DNA of 64,000 nt from Antedon mediterranea (taxonomy: Eukaryota; Echinodermata; Crinoidea; Comatulida; Antedonidae): assembly GCF_964355755.1 (NCBI RefSeq), contig NC_092673.1, forward strand, positions 6,577,001-6,641,000, read 5' to 3'. The notes below the pieces were generated by a model. That model had not been told where the DNA came from and did no database searches. It was given only the letters and a program-made list of their open reading frames with translations. The first letter of the stretch is position 1, and the number at the start of each line of letters is the position of its first letter. Position numbers and translations under genes: made by a program. Shown piece by piece: positions 11,245-24,400 of the stretch.

Positions 11245-13211
11245 GTAAGTTAGTATAATTATTGATTATAAAAATTGCTACAATAGATACATTATGCGAA
11301 ATAAATAGAGCAACAGAGGCGTGTGCTTTCGGTCCATATTGAAGGTAAAGAGATTTTAATAAGAATTTGTGACGTCACCAATATATCGAATTTTTTGAAA
11401 ATCAATATGTAAGTATAAATATACCTATTACACCTAACGCCCAAACGCTATAATTGGCAACACCATTTATATGACCTCAGAGCCTGCAATGGATACGCAG
11501 TAACCATTAAACCTTGTTTCAGAAGGGTCTTTAAAAATAAAATCAAAGTAAAACATATCGACAAAGACAAGACTATCATAATGTAGATAATAAGGATATA
11601 TGTAATAAACAGAGTGTCTCTTTCCCAACATATGAGTAAAACACAGCTCAAAAAGCTTTCCAAAATGAGAGGGCACTCGATTCTTTAGCGTTCAGTATAG
11701 ATAGGGTCTAACTGAAAAGTTCAATTCATTCGCATTTATTCAGCAATATAAATATTAACATTACAGGGATTTTATAGAGACAAGTAATTGTCTGTAGTCG
11801 TAAAACCCTTTAGAACAAAACAAATATTATCACCACCTTTATTCATTCAATGTTTCATTAACAACAATTACAGAATCTCTAAGCATTTTCTAAATTATTT
11901 CGTTATTTTCTTATTTTTATCCTCTTTAATATTAATAATAATTTTAATATTTTGGCCTATACGTAGTACCCCATGTTTTCTTAATGTATATATTTGTTTT
12001 GTCTACTACACTTAAACATATATATATATGTTTACATTTACCGATTTAGTTACATATATAAAAAAAATCCATGCAAACGCAGATGGAGCTGAAAGATTTA
12101 ATTTGCATTATATGGTGGCGGACACAACTTAAAAACATTTGTAAAAATAACGGCCTTTTGATAGATACTTTATCTATCAGGTCTTCCGCAAAATACATAG
12201 ACTGGATAACTTTAGATGATCATAACATACTTATTATTAATGTATATTATTATATATCGTTTCAAACAATTGATTGAACAAACATTCATTCACAGACCCT
12301 ATAGGCTGCTATCATAGAACTAAGAAGTTCAAAAATGGAAATGGTGATCCGCGATTTGGGTGTAGAACGGAACAAATCTTCCTTTGTGTTTAATACAGTT
12401 AAGTTTAAAAAATGGTATTTACACACAAAAAACATACAAAATAGCAGTAAGTAAGCAAGCACTAATGTAGTATTATATGAACACATTTAATAAAGCGGCG
12501 GAACTACCATAGTCAAGCTACTTTGAAGGAAAAAAAATCAATCAAAAACCGGCCCTATGCTCTAGATCGATTTTTCTCTAAGATCCAATGATTGGAGTTA
12601 ATTTTGAAATAATTAACTTTGAAACCTGTGTTTGAATTTATAAATACACAAGAAATCTAGCTTTACAATATTAAGAACGGCTTATTACAGTAAAATTAGT
12701 TCCTCAATAGTTTTTCTACATAACTAAATTATTTGTTCGTACTACCTCCTTTTTTAACCGACACTCGTTTGCGAATTCAATATTAAGGAGATATCGCACC
12801 ATTATGAAAACGATAACAATGTTTTAATAAGACAGTATAAACGCTCTTTTTCGCAGTGGGCTTGTTTTATTGATTGTGACTAAAACCCAGACACCAAACC
12901 GGGATTGAGCCCTATTGAAGGTTTTTATCATTTTACAAAATGATAAAAGCGTTGTCGGACTATAAAAGCGGACATTTTGACTTGAAGTTTAAAATACCAA
13001 GAAAGTACCTGCATACCTCCCTCCCTGCTGCAACAAGGAAAATATAAAAAATATAACGTAAGCAATATAGTATGTAAATTATCATGTTCTCAAAATGAAA
13101 CTTTGTTTGTACATTACAAAAAAGTTACATGTGACAAATCATGTGAAGTTGCATCTCAGGTAACTGTTTAATACACAATTATACGTCATCCAAATAGTTG
13201 ACACTGTTGAT
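11245..13211. other. junction region between duplicated units
   Basis: Up to about 11835 this is collinear with 55368-55945 of unit 2. Beyond that it is unique to this copy and holds no recognisable gene; short ORFs here look random. The stretch to 13211 also serves as the 3' flank of VLIG copy 2. Confidence 0.5.
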
Positions 13212-16200
13212 TTAAAGGTTATACGTCTTCATAACTTTTGCTTTTGCCCTTTTCCATGTAATTCTCTTCCATCCTCTAGGAATATCAGCCTTATTAGCAT
13301 TATAGTATTCAGCAAGTTCACTGTTGTAAGTTGCCATAAACCATTTCCAGAAAAGTTCTGCTTTTCCTTCTAATGGTTCAATTTTCCAGGACTTGTAATA
13401 ATCGTTAACACTTCTATAATCTGAGTATTTATATAATTTACCAAAAGTATCTTCATTTCTAAATCCATTATCCTGCCTCATTGATGTTGTACAAACCGTT
13501 GTACTGAGTTTCTTAGATTTAGCGTATACATATCCCGCCACCCCCTTAGGTCTGTGAAGTTCTGTTCGATGACTATCATATGGATTATTAGTATGAAGAT
13601 CACAAAGTCCATTGCAAAATGGACATAACTCATGACAAGCTAAAATATCACATGTAAAAAATACCAAACAGTCTTTTTGTATTTTACCAAAAATACTAAT
13701 ATCATAACCTGTGATTATGCTGTCTTCGGCGAGGTTAAGTTCCAACAACAAATTGTCTTTGAGCTCTTCCAAATCTATAATTCTATCTTCGTCAAACATC
13801 TCAATGTCTCTTTTGACACGTAAGTCTTTATTTATCCTTTTAGTTAAAGATGGCCACCAATACTTCATTGTGCTTGTTCCTTTCTGACACAAAGCACTGA
13901 TAGTTTGCCTTAGCTCAGCAAATATTTCACGAACATTGTGATTATATACTGCTTGCAGTAACGTGTTACCCGTGTTATTGGTTTGGAAACAAGCTTCCTT
14001 GATATGTCCACGAATGAAGTTTTCAATAGAGTGTATGGGATCCGACAAATACTGGACAAAGCTTTCGAAGTTATGTTTCTCTGCCATTGCAATCATGAGT
14101 AAATGCGCATGAACAGACATCTTATTAGTAAATAGTTTACTAGAAGAGTTCCTCAAATGGTCGATTACTCCGATTGCACATTTGTTTGGGAGAGAAACTA
14201 CAACTGCACTTTTAATCTCTCGAGATATTACCGATGCCATCTTAACACTTATTTGAAGCTCTCTGCATTCATCTCTAAACATATGCCATAACTTATTCTT
14301 TTGAAATTTCATGTACAATTTCAGGTCGTGTTCACGTCTATACTGCTCTTGCATTTCTTGTAAAACGGGTACAAACCACTTGAAATTACAGATAGCAAGT
14401 CGAATCCTTCCTTTCAACGTAAAGTGAATTTTGTCATCTATTTTCATCGCTCCAATTTCACTTAGTAAAGAAGAAAAAAGATCCATTCCTAGCTGTTTAG
14501 TGTAGTTACTTCCTTCAGATATGTGACCTCTGATTGTTTTACTAAACTTGTCGCGGATTTTATGTAGGCTCGAATTTGCTTCAGCCAAGTAAGATCGCTT
14601 ATCCAGACGAAATGTTAAAAATCTTTGATCAAACAAAACGTTAAAATGTAAGTCCTTTTCTTGAACTTCAATTTGAGAAAGATCAGAAAGCAATACACGA
14701 GAAACTTCATCTCGATCACGCTTTAAATTTGACTCTACAACGATTCTTTCAAAAGACTCTACTACATCGATGTTATCTTCACCACCGGGTATGTCGGATA
14801 TCCACTTATTCCAATTCTTAGTAAACTCACATTTAAGATTTGCGTCAGATAGGTTTTTAATTCTATGATCTTCAGCCAATTGTTTAGATTTTTGAAAAAT
14901 TTCTTTTTCATACATGTTAAATCTGGCATCGATTTCAGCTCTTCCAATGATTTTATTTCTAACTGATGTAATTCCGTCATTCAATTCTTTTGTAGTCTCC
15001 TTACAAAGATCATCAAGTTGTAGTTCCATTTTGGCTTTCCATTGACAAGCGATGGTTTCTTCATCAAAATAGCCATTCATGCTAGATTTAAAAGTAACGA
15101 TGTCTTGTTCTAATTTCTTCCAATAACGGTCGAAGATATCTTTTCCATTGTGTTCCATCTCTTCAACTGTTATTTGCCTACATTCATTTCGAAGCTGGTG
15201 ATTGTATATCATTGCATTTCTTCTAAATACACGAGATTGCCTCAGATATTCTGTATTCAAAGCATTAAAGGCTTGTATTTCGAAAGAATTTTTGAAGCTG
15301 AATACAAAATGTTGGCATAAAATTGCGTTCCAAAGATCTGTAAGCATTATTGCGAATCCATCTATACTTCTTGGTTTGGAATTTCGCATGCATTCTACGA
15401 CCCGTTGTTTTACTTGAAGAATGCTGTTGCTGTAACCAGGATTAGGTGGCGCCATCGGTGGATCACCTTGCCACAGGCTGGGAACGTACACTATGTCTTT
15501 GTTTTCTTCAAAATGTATGACATCGGAAAACGATTGATATTTTCCACTGCAATTTTCTTTGGCCGCAGCAATTTTTGTAATTTTATCCAACATTTCTCGC
15601 ATGCTCCTTTTTTGTGTTGTATTCAAATCTGATGCTGCTACGTCAGTAACGTTTTGATGCAGAAATATGCAGCTAGGGTTGACATTAACATTTTCCATTT
15701 TTATAAATGCATGAACAGCAATTTGAAGTGTGTCTTGCATGTCTGTAGGGTTCTCTCCCATAATATTTAATATGGTAAGATTACCTAAACCAACAACAAA
15801 TGTAGCTAGCTCGTTGTCATGACTGTAACTATGTCGAGAGCTGGCGAATTCAGGAGATCGCAAACCCTCGGTGTCAACCACCAAAAGGTAGTCACACTTG
15901 GTTTCTTCGTTTAATCCTGAATCCAACGGCATCATTTGGGCAAAGACTCCTTTAGTACACCTGCCAGCGCTGACAGCAAAGTGTAAACCAAACATGGTAT
16001 TTAACATGGTGGATTTTCCACTGCTTTGAATGCCTAATACAGACAGTACAAAGAGTTTCTTATTGCCAACTTGGTATTTAAGAGATCTGAAAACGGCTTT
16101 GATCCAAGTAAGCGGCACATGGGATGCATCACCATCCATTAGCTCAATTGGATAACCATGTAGTAACATTTCTGCAGTAACTACTGCTAAATCGGAATTA

Positions 16201-16548
16201 TCTGTTTGGAGTTTTAAGTCTGATGACATTTCGTAATTCTGTCCGATTTCTCTGTTGAAATGTTCTAATCCTAATGATTCACGTGACAGCTTCTGCTCTA
16301 GGTCATTAAGTTTGTCTTTCATTGATTGTAATGATGCTTTCGTCATTTCTGGTTTACATTTCGTTGCGTTACATAACCTGTTCCACTTTTCGATGTACTC
16401 AATTCGTATTGGATGCAGTTTGTCGATGCTATATCGGTCGGACATTAACCTAATAAACCCATAGAAATATTTCCTTTTTACAAGTGAGTTCTTAAAAGAC
16501 GCTCTAAACAACTTATACGTACACTTCTTAAGTTGGTGTTGGTTTATT
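13212..16548 (-). pseudogene. VLIG/GVIN1-like GTPase copy 2, C-terminal part (split by insertion)
   Basis: This open frame of about 1100 codons is nearly identical to the corresponding part of copy 1. It contains the G domain (P-loop GIQSSGKS about residue 160 counted from codon 16511, DTEG about 213, HQNVTD about 285) and the complete C-terminus ending RAKAKVMKTYNL. The upstream end runs into a Helitron2-like element at 16549; the N-terminal part continues at 42624-41256. The first ATG inside this piece is 22 codons in (MSDRYSID), so a shortened protein containing the GTPase domain could still be made if transcribed. Indels against copy 1 are 3 and 6 nt, so the frame was under selection until recently. 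Confidence 0.85.
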
Positions 16549-17824
16549 GGTTATCCGCACTTGGCGGATAACCCCTTGTTATTGTCAGGATCTTTTTTTT
16601 TGGTTATCCGCACTTGGCGGATAACCCCTTGTTATTGTCAGGATCTTTTTTTTTTTTTTATTTTTCTTTTTCTCTTTTTTTTTCTATTTTCTTCTTTCTT
16701 TCCACAAATTTTGTTGCTAGTGTATCTCTAAATCTTCTTAACATAACATTGTATAACTTTATCAGAAGATTAACCTCTAACTGAAGATGTCGTAATAAGG
16801 TTTTCAGTCGCGTCCGAGTTGCGCAGCGTAAGTTACGCGCGATTTTATGAATTTCAATGATTGATCATAGAATAAAAACTAAAAGTTTTTTTGTATTGAA
16901 ACTTGGTGAAAATTTAAGTCATATCATGCGCTAACTTTCTATGGAGAGAAAATGGCATGTTTTAAAGAAAGTTACGCGCGCACGCGCGTTTAAAATTTCA
17001 AAATGCGTAAAATCAATTTCTAATCAACTTTCTAGGCGTTTCAGGTCATTTTGAGCATTTAAAAAATTCCCACGTGTGCGCAATTTTTTTACGCGCGCGT
17101 GCGCACTTAGCCCAAAAACATCTTTTTTTTCCTTGATTTTTGTTTTTTCAGCCTTTTCTAGTAAATTTACCAATTTTCAATCAATTTCGACTTAAAATCA
17201 CGTCATACGAGCACGTAGAATTGAACAATTTGCGCGCGTTTTTGATGAAAAAGTTCAAAAATTCGTCAAAATTATGCCTTTTTTAAAACAGTCATAGATT
17301 CTAAACTCTGTGGCGAACTTTTTTAAAATTTCAGATTCTGGAAGTAGATTAGTTGTAGATAACAAATCATGCATCGATATGGCTAACCGGACATTGTGAC
17401 GTCATCGTATGGCCACCCGAATACAAAATATAGGATTTTTTTCTCTTTCATCATAGCTCGTCAAATTTAATAGAGCGCATCTCTACTTATCCGTATTCCA
17501 TTTCCCTCAATTTTTTTATTTTGTCTAGGTCAATCAATTATCTTTCGCATGATATACCGTTTTTAAAATTGTGATGACGTCATCATGTCCAAAAGCGTCA
17601 ATAACTTTGGTCACTTATTTTCACCTATTCTGAACTGTATGTAGTACGTATACAATATATAGTGTATACCGTGTATACTTAGACGTGACGTAAAATAGAG
17701 AGCGCACTAACATTTTTTCAATGGCATAATGTTTTTCTCTGGGCAATATTCTAACGTATGACGTGCACGTGGCTTTTGCTCTGCGGATAACCTAACTCGT
17801 CCGTAGTGACGAGTTCAAATCTAG
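16549..17824 (+). mobile_element. Helitron2-like non-autonomous element, array copy a
   Basis: It starts with the hairpin GGTTATCCGC-acttg-GCGGATAACC; the first 52 bp or so are present twice (16549 and 16602). It ends with GCGGATAACC, then the hairpin AACTCGTC-CGTAGT-GACGAGTT (17794-17815), then caaat and CTAG (17821-17824) before T. A hairpin a few bases before a terminal CTAG|T is a Helitron 3' end, and a 5' terminal repeat whose partner sits inside the 3' hairpin fits the asymmetric repeats of Helitron2 elements. It encodes no protein. The interior has CG-rich alternating tracts (acgcgcgcacgcgcg) and CREs. Confidence 0.75.
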
Positions 17825-17826
17825 TT

Positions 17827-19060
17827 GGTTATCCGCACTTGGCGGATAACCCCTTGTTATTGTCAGGATCTTTTTTTTTTGGTTATCCGCACTTGGCGGA
17901 TAACCCCTTGTTATTGTCAGGATCTTTTTTTTTTTTATTTTTCTTTTTTTTCTATTTTCTTCTTTCTTTCCACGAATTTTGTTGCTAGTGTATCTCTAAA
18001 ACTTCTTAACACAACATTGTATAACTTTATCAGAAGATTGAACTCTATCTGAAGATGTCGTAATAAGGTTTTCGGTCACGTCCGAGTTGCGCAGCGTAAG
18101 TTACGCGCAATTTTATGAATTTCAATGATTGATTATAGAATAAAAACTAAAAGTCATTTTGTATTGAAACTTGGTGAAAATTTAAGTCTTAACATGCTCA
18201 AACTTTCTATGGATTAAAAATGGCTTGTTTGACAGAAAGTTACGCACGCACGCGCGTTTAAAATTTCAAAATGCGTAAAATCAATTTCTAATCAACTTTC
18301 TACGCGTTTCAGGTCATTTTGAGCATTTCAAAAATTCCCACGCGTGCGCAATTTTTTTACGCGCGCGTGCGCACTTAGCGCAAAAACATCTTTTTTTTGC
18401 TTAATTTTTGTTTTTTCCGCCTTTTTTTTAGCAATTTTACCAATTTTTAATCAATTTCGACATAAAATCACGTCATACGAGCACGTAGAATTGAATAATT
18501 TGCGCGCGTTTTTGATGAAAAAGTTCAAAAATTCGTCAAAATTATGCCTTTTTTAAAACAGTCATAGATTGTAAACTACGTGGTGAAATTTTTTTAAATT
18601 ACATACTCTGGAAGTTGATGAGTTGTAGATATCGAATCATGCATGAATATGGCTAACAACACATTGTGACGTCATCGTATGGCCACTGGAATATAAAATA
18701 TAGAATTTTTGTCTCTTTCGTCATAGCTCACCACATTAAATAGAGCGCATCTCTACTTATCCGTATTCCATTTTCTCCCATTTTTTTATATTGTGTAGGT
18801 CAATCAATTATCTTTCGCATGATTCACCATTTTTTTCAATTATGATGACCTCATTATGTTCAAAAGCATTAAAAACTTTGGTCACTTATTTTCACCTATT
18901 CTGCACTGTATATAGTACGTATACAGTACATAGTGTTATACTGTACTTAGACGTGACACAAAATAGAGAGCGCACTAACATTTTTTCAATGGCATAATCG
19001 TTTTTCTGTGTGCAATATTCAACGTATGATGTGCACGTGGCGTTTGCGCTGCGGTAAACC
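17827..19060 (+). mobile_element. Helitron2-like element, array copy b (3' end decayed)
   Basis: It directly follows copy a with two bases between them and again carries the doubled 5' hairpin block (17827, 17881). The body matches copy a closely. The 3' end has decayed to gcggtaaacctgaatcaaat, without the hairpin or CTAG. Confidence 0.7.
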
Positions 19061-20085
19061 TGAATCAAATTTGTTTATTTTTTTTTCTATATTCTTCTTT
19101 CTTTCCACGAATTTTGTTCGCAGCGTATCTCTACTTCTGGTCAACATAAGATTGTATAACTTTGTCAAAAGATTGACCTGTAGCTTTAGATGTGCAATGA
19201 TGTTAGAGTCGCGCAGCGTAAGTTACGCGTTATTCTATGGAATTTTATGGTTGCTCGTAAATTTTTAAGACAAAATTATTTTTCAATGAAACTTTACGAA
19301 AGTTTATTTCATAATATTGTGCAACTTTTGAAATAATAAAAATGGCGTGCTACGCAAAAATTACGCGAGTACGAGTGAAATTTTAAAATGCGGAAAATTA
19401 ATTTCTATTTAATTTGTGTACATTTCAGGTCATTTGGAGCTTTTCAAAATTTTCTAAATTGTTTGCGTTTTGCGCACGCACATGTGCGCACAGCTAGTAC
19501 AAAGCGTAGAAAATATGTTTTGCAATTGATTTTGTTCATATGCCTACGTTTTATAGTAGATTTATTTCATTTTCATGATTTTTTTTTGCAAATTAACGAT
19601 GCACGTGCATGTTGAACTTTAGAAATCGTGTGCTAAAGAATGGGTAATATAATACAAATTTGTGCAAAACTATTCCTATTTTTATTCAGTTATAGCTCCT
19701 CAGGATGGCAGGTTACCCCGTTTTTTTTATGTATTATGGAAGCTAATGAGACGTCACCATATGGCCACTCGAATTTTGAAAATAGATTTTTTTCTCTTTT
19801 GTATTAGTTAATCCCATTTAACTGAGCGCATAGTGCCAATGCGTTTGAACAATGTTCTTGACAAATCAATTTTCTTTCACACATGAGTTAACAAAGTGAC
19901 CCACGTGATTAACATTTATGGAAATGGTTGAATTGTGGATATAAAGTCATATACAAATTATGTCCATCTGATTTCATGACATCATCATATGGCCAGTTGA
20001 ATTTGAATAGTCAGATTTTCATCTATTTCGTAAAACTTAATCGTGTTTAAAATAGAGCGCATCTCAGGTTAACTTGCTCCAATAG
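19061..20085 (+). mobile_element. Helitron2-like element, degenerate copy c
   Basis: It lacks the 5' hairpin and starts at the ttctttctttccacgaattttgtt section shared with the other copies. Similarity then falls off, with recognisable landmarks such as gcgcagcgtaagttacgcg, atggccactcgaatttt and tagagcgcat. No 3' end is seen. Confidence 0.55.
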
Positions 20086-20558
20086 ATATAACATTTCTGA
20101 TAAAACTAATATTATCACAGCATGACTGTTAAAAATAATCTTTTATTTCAAGCAAATTGAAGAAAACACACAAATCTGTATAAAATGTTCCGTATACCGG
20201 TATTTATATAAGCTTTCATTGGTTATTGCAAATGGTACAAAATTGTCAACATATAGTAGGCTGTTTATACTATACAGTAGTTCATCAACATTTTGGTGAT
20301 CAGTAACTTTACTTAGTACATTATTACATGGTAATTTGTTAGTTGAGGATTCATTAAACGCATATTTATTGATCTATTTATAGAAGATTCTTATTTTTTA
20401 ACAATCATTAATATGATTAATAATTTAATCTTTAGCCGCGTTTAGACAATTTTCATGAAAGAGCGAATGACTGCATTAGTGACTGCCTAAGAATCCGGAT
20501 CCCATTATAATTGAAGAAATGAAACCATTCCACTGAACACCTGAAAACGAAAACAAAA
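20086..20558. other. AT-rich spacer, no gene seen
   Basis: No open frame of note, no terminal repeats and no match to the other repeats of the window. Confidence 0.4.
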
Positions 20559-21327
20559 TAAATTGATTATTCTTGCAAATGTGTAAATTACTGTATTAGT
20601 AATTTCATGTGGACCTGCATAGATAGAAAAAAAAAACTGAAAGTATGTATGGACCTAATGAAGTATTGGAAATCGTATAAAACAAAATGTATTTCTTCTT
20701 CTGTAAATTGTAACTTTTTATTTTTAACATTACTTGAATACCGGTAGATATTGAAAGATTATTATGTGCAGAGATTGCAACATTGCATATTCAAATTCAG
20801 AACAATATTTATAATAATATAACTCACATAAAAACAAGATTAAAATGTGTTTACTCACCAGATATTGTTTCTCCTATACAGGAGAATGACATGGGTTGAA
20901 GTTACAGATTATTCGCTGCCCCTCTTGCATCGATAATAAATTGATTATTTTTCCAATTGAGTAAATTACTGTATTAGTAATTTCATGTGGACCTGGATAG
21001 AAAAAAAAAGAATATAAAAAAACAATTATACAACTGAAATTATGTATAGACCTAATGAAGTATTGGTAATCGTATAAAACAAAACGTATTTTCTTCTTTT
21101 GTGAAATGTAACTTTTTATTTTCAACATTACTTGAATACTGGTAGATATTGAACGATTATTATGTACAGAGATTGCAACATTGCATATTCAAATTCAGAA
21201 CAATATCTATAATAATATAACTCACATAAAAACAAGATTGAAATGTGTTTAGACACCAGATATTGTTTTTCCTATACAGGAGAATGACATGGGTTGAAGT
21301 TACAGATTACTCGCTGCCTCTTGTGCA
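20559..21327 (-). repeat. tandem duplication of about 380 bp on the 3' side of the Helentron ORF
   Basis: Two similar units (20559-20936 and 20937-21327) share the landmarks aattactgtattagtaattt, gatattgaa-gattattatgt and ctatacaggagaatgacatg. On the minus strand each has an acceptor-like ttctatccag/ctatgcag and a GT (gtgagt in the distal unit) after ctg, so it also resembles a duplicated exon; the only open frame through it ends at a TAG before the donor. Confidence 0.6.
20858..20886 (-). other. candidate 3' terminus of the Helentron
   Basis: On the minus strand the hairpin TTCTCC-tgtata-GGAGAA (20869-20886) is followed by acaatat and CTGG (20858-20861) before T, which fits the Helitron CTRR|T rule. 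A weaker copy sits at 21256-21284. The same bases can also be read as a splice donor (ctg|gtgagt), so the call is tentative. Confidence 0.35.
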
Positions 21328-21458
21328 TAGAGGGTCATAATGATTTTCAGCTTGTTTTTATCAAATTGGTTTTTTTTAATTTGTATCCAGTTCTATTTTC
21401 AATTCCTAAAAAGTTTTTACAGAAATATAATTCAAATACTTAAAAACCATTGATGCAA

Positions 21459-24400
21459 TTAAAATTTAATTTGAATGGCTTCATGATAGCTATAATAAAT
21501 TGGAATTACTTCAGCCTGTACTGAATCAATACCTTTGCTATAAACATGATCAATCAATGTATTGTTTTCAGTTGTAGAACATGTAACATGTTGTTTGTAC
21601 TCATTCTCTGCCATTAAATTATTCACTCTGGAAGATTGTTTGAAAAGATTTTCATTAAAATCACCCATTACAATACATTTTGTGCTCATTTTATGTAACT
21701 CTTCCAAATATTTTCTCAAATTTTGACAGAATTGATTAATATCATAACTTGGGGGTCGATAAATTACTGACACGGCAACAGAAATCGGACTTGTTATTAA
21801 AAATGAAACTGCTTCTATATCATTATTACATATGTTTAATCTGCTTGAAGACGTATTCTTCGCATACACTGCAACGCCACCATGAGCCTGATGTTTTATT
21901 TTGGAACTGAGATCATTTGTATTAGAATACGAATCATACCTTGCTTGGTGATACAATTTATACGGCTCAATGCGTACGTCAAAAAAATCATCATCCTTGT
22001 TTAACCATGTTTCAGTTAGACATATGATATTAGAATTCATAAACAAATCATTACACTGAAGATCAACAAAATGTTGTTTAAGCCCTTGAATGTTATGTAA
22101 CATTATTGAAAATCTAGAAGCCGAATCATGACCTTGTTTATCACATTGTACGTATGAATCCATATTATTTAAGCACTTCTTTATGTTTGGATCACAATAA
22201 ATCAGACTAGGTTTAAAATTTTCAATAGTAAGTCCAGTTATTGAAGTAACACGACTGAGGCCTACATATGCTTGACCATGCGTAAAAGTATCTTTAAGGC
22301 AAACCACTGCTTTATCCATTGTCATTCCTTGCACTTTATGAACTGTGCATGCATATGCTAATTTGAGAGGAAATTGTTTTCGACTGTATTTTTTCCCCAT
22401 AGATTCTTTAAACATTTCAATTGCCTGAATACCAATGTCATTATTGTCAAATTTTACTTTAATAGATACTGGTTCGGTGTTATGATCAGGTTTGACTATT
22501 TCATCAACATGTCCCATACATCCATTCGTTAAGCCTTTTTTAACATCTACATTTTTAATCAACATCACTCTGGCATTAATTGCAATCCACAAATAATTTA
22601 GTAAACTAGTTTGACGTGAATTCCGAGGTTTGTCACAATTTTTGCTCTGTTTCTTGCTATTTACTACACTATCTTCTGCTTTAATGCATACAATATCTGT
22701 ACAGGTTTTGTGCAACATTTTTTTATTCCATTCATCAACTTGTTTGTTGCGTGGGTAAATATGAACAGCATCTTCACATTCTTCACCTGTTTCACGTGAT
22801 TTTAGAACTAATAAATCGTTATCAGACAAACAATCATGTTTTTCTTTTGTACGCAATTTGTTTAACAATAAAGCAAATTGTTTATCTTCTTTTTGCCTCA
22901 TGATTTGATCTAACTGTACTTGCTTAAAGTTATCTATCCACAGTGAGCTTTCCAATGTGTCTTTATATAACGAACTGCCCATCACCGGGGGTAACTGATA
23001 AAAATCACCAACAGCAATTACTGAAATGTTACCAAATGAACTATCGTTGCGTACTTGTTTTATTTGCCTTAATCGTCCGTGGATATACCAAAGTAACCTT
23101 TGATTTACCATTGATATTTCATCTATAATAACAATTTGCAACTGGCCCAATTTATTACGAAGTGTACTTATTTTTTCTTCTCCAAGTGGTTGATACGGAA
23201 GTGAAATATTAATCGGGATAGACAAAGCACTATGAATTGTTTGGCCTTTAATATTATATGCTGCGATTCCTGTAGGAGCTAATTTCAATATTGACAAATC
23301 ATCGGGATTTTCCATAATCTTTCCAAGAATACGTGTCGCTTCATTATAAATACAATTTACCAAATGACTTTTTCCTGTACCAGCGCCTCCAGTTATGAAA
23401 GTGTAAAATGCTTCAGGTTTTTTACCATTAACTTTGTCTAAACACCATTGTCTTGTCTTATAAAATATATGTTGTTGTTTTTCATTTAAAGATCGAATCA
23501 TTTTGTTCAATTCTGGTCTTGGAATATTAGATGAATTAGACTCTACTTTAGATGTATGATTTTTTTGAATTCCAAAATCTGGAATGAAAAGTTCATCTTC
23601 TTCATCATCAACCTCTACATTTGGCTTTGGGTTGTCTAACCTTTCTTTTTCGCTTTCTGGACATAATAGGCTCCATGCATCTTCTTGTGGTCCAAATTTT
23701 GATAAACATTCCTGTGCTTCTTCAACATCATCAGCACTTTTTTCATATTGTTCCCTGTTTCCATGAACTATTGACTTTACCGTTTGTAATTGACAGCCAC
23801 ATAATTTCACACATCCTTTCTCATGAAATTGTTCATACGATTCAAAATTTGGAGGTTTTAACTGTTCATCTTTTCGAAATGGTAGAAATAACTGAAGTAT
23901 ACTCAAAAAATATTTCTCAGGTGCTGTATCCATTGGAAATCGAGGGTATCTTACTATAGCATTACTAGTTCGTGTTCTTTTTTGGATGAATCCCAACTGT
24001 TTTTTTAACTGAAATACATTCTTTTTTTGTTTGTTTCCTTTCATTTCTGATGAACTCAATATTCTATATTCCGAACAAAATTTTGCAAGGCACATTTTAT
24101 TAAATTCAGAACTATTAGGTCGAGCTTTATATTTGTCGATCTTATTTGGCAACCATGCACTTACATCATCATCTGCTTTGTTTTTAATTACACTTAGTGG
24201 TAAACTCATTCTGACAGGATTAGGTCCTACTGGGATAAATTCAACTTTCCTTGAACATTCTTTTAATCTTAAACTACAAACACGATAAATACTTTCTTGT
24301 GCAGACACTTCTCGATTATTCATATAAACATTACCAAGTTTTCGCAAACTTTGCCTAGCATCTTCATTGCCTTCTTTCACTTCTGATGCTGCATGAGATA

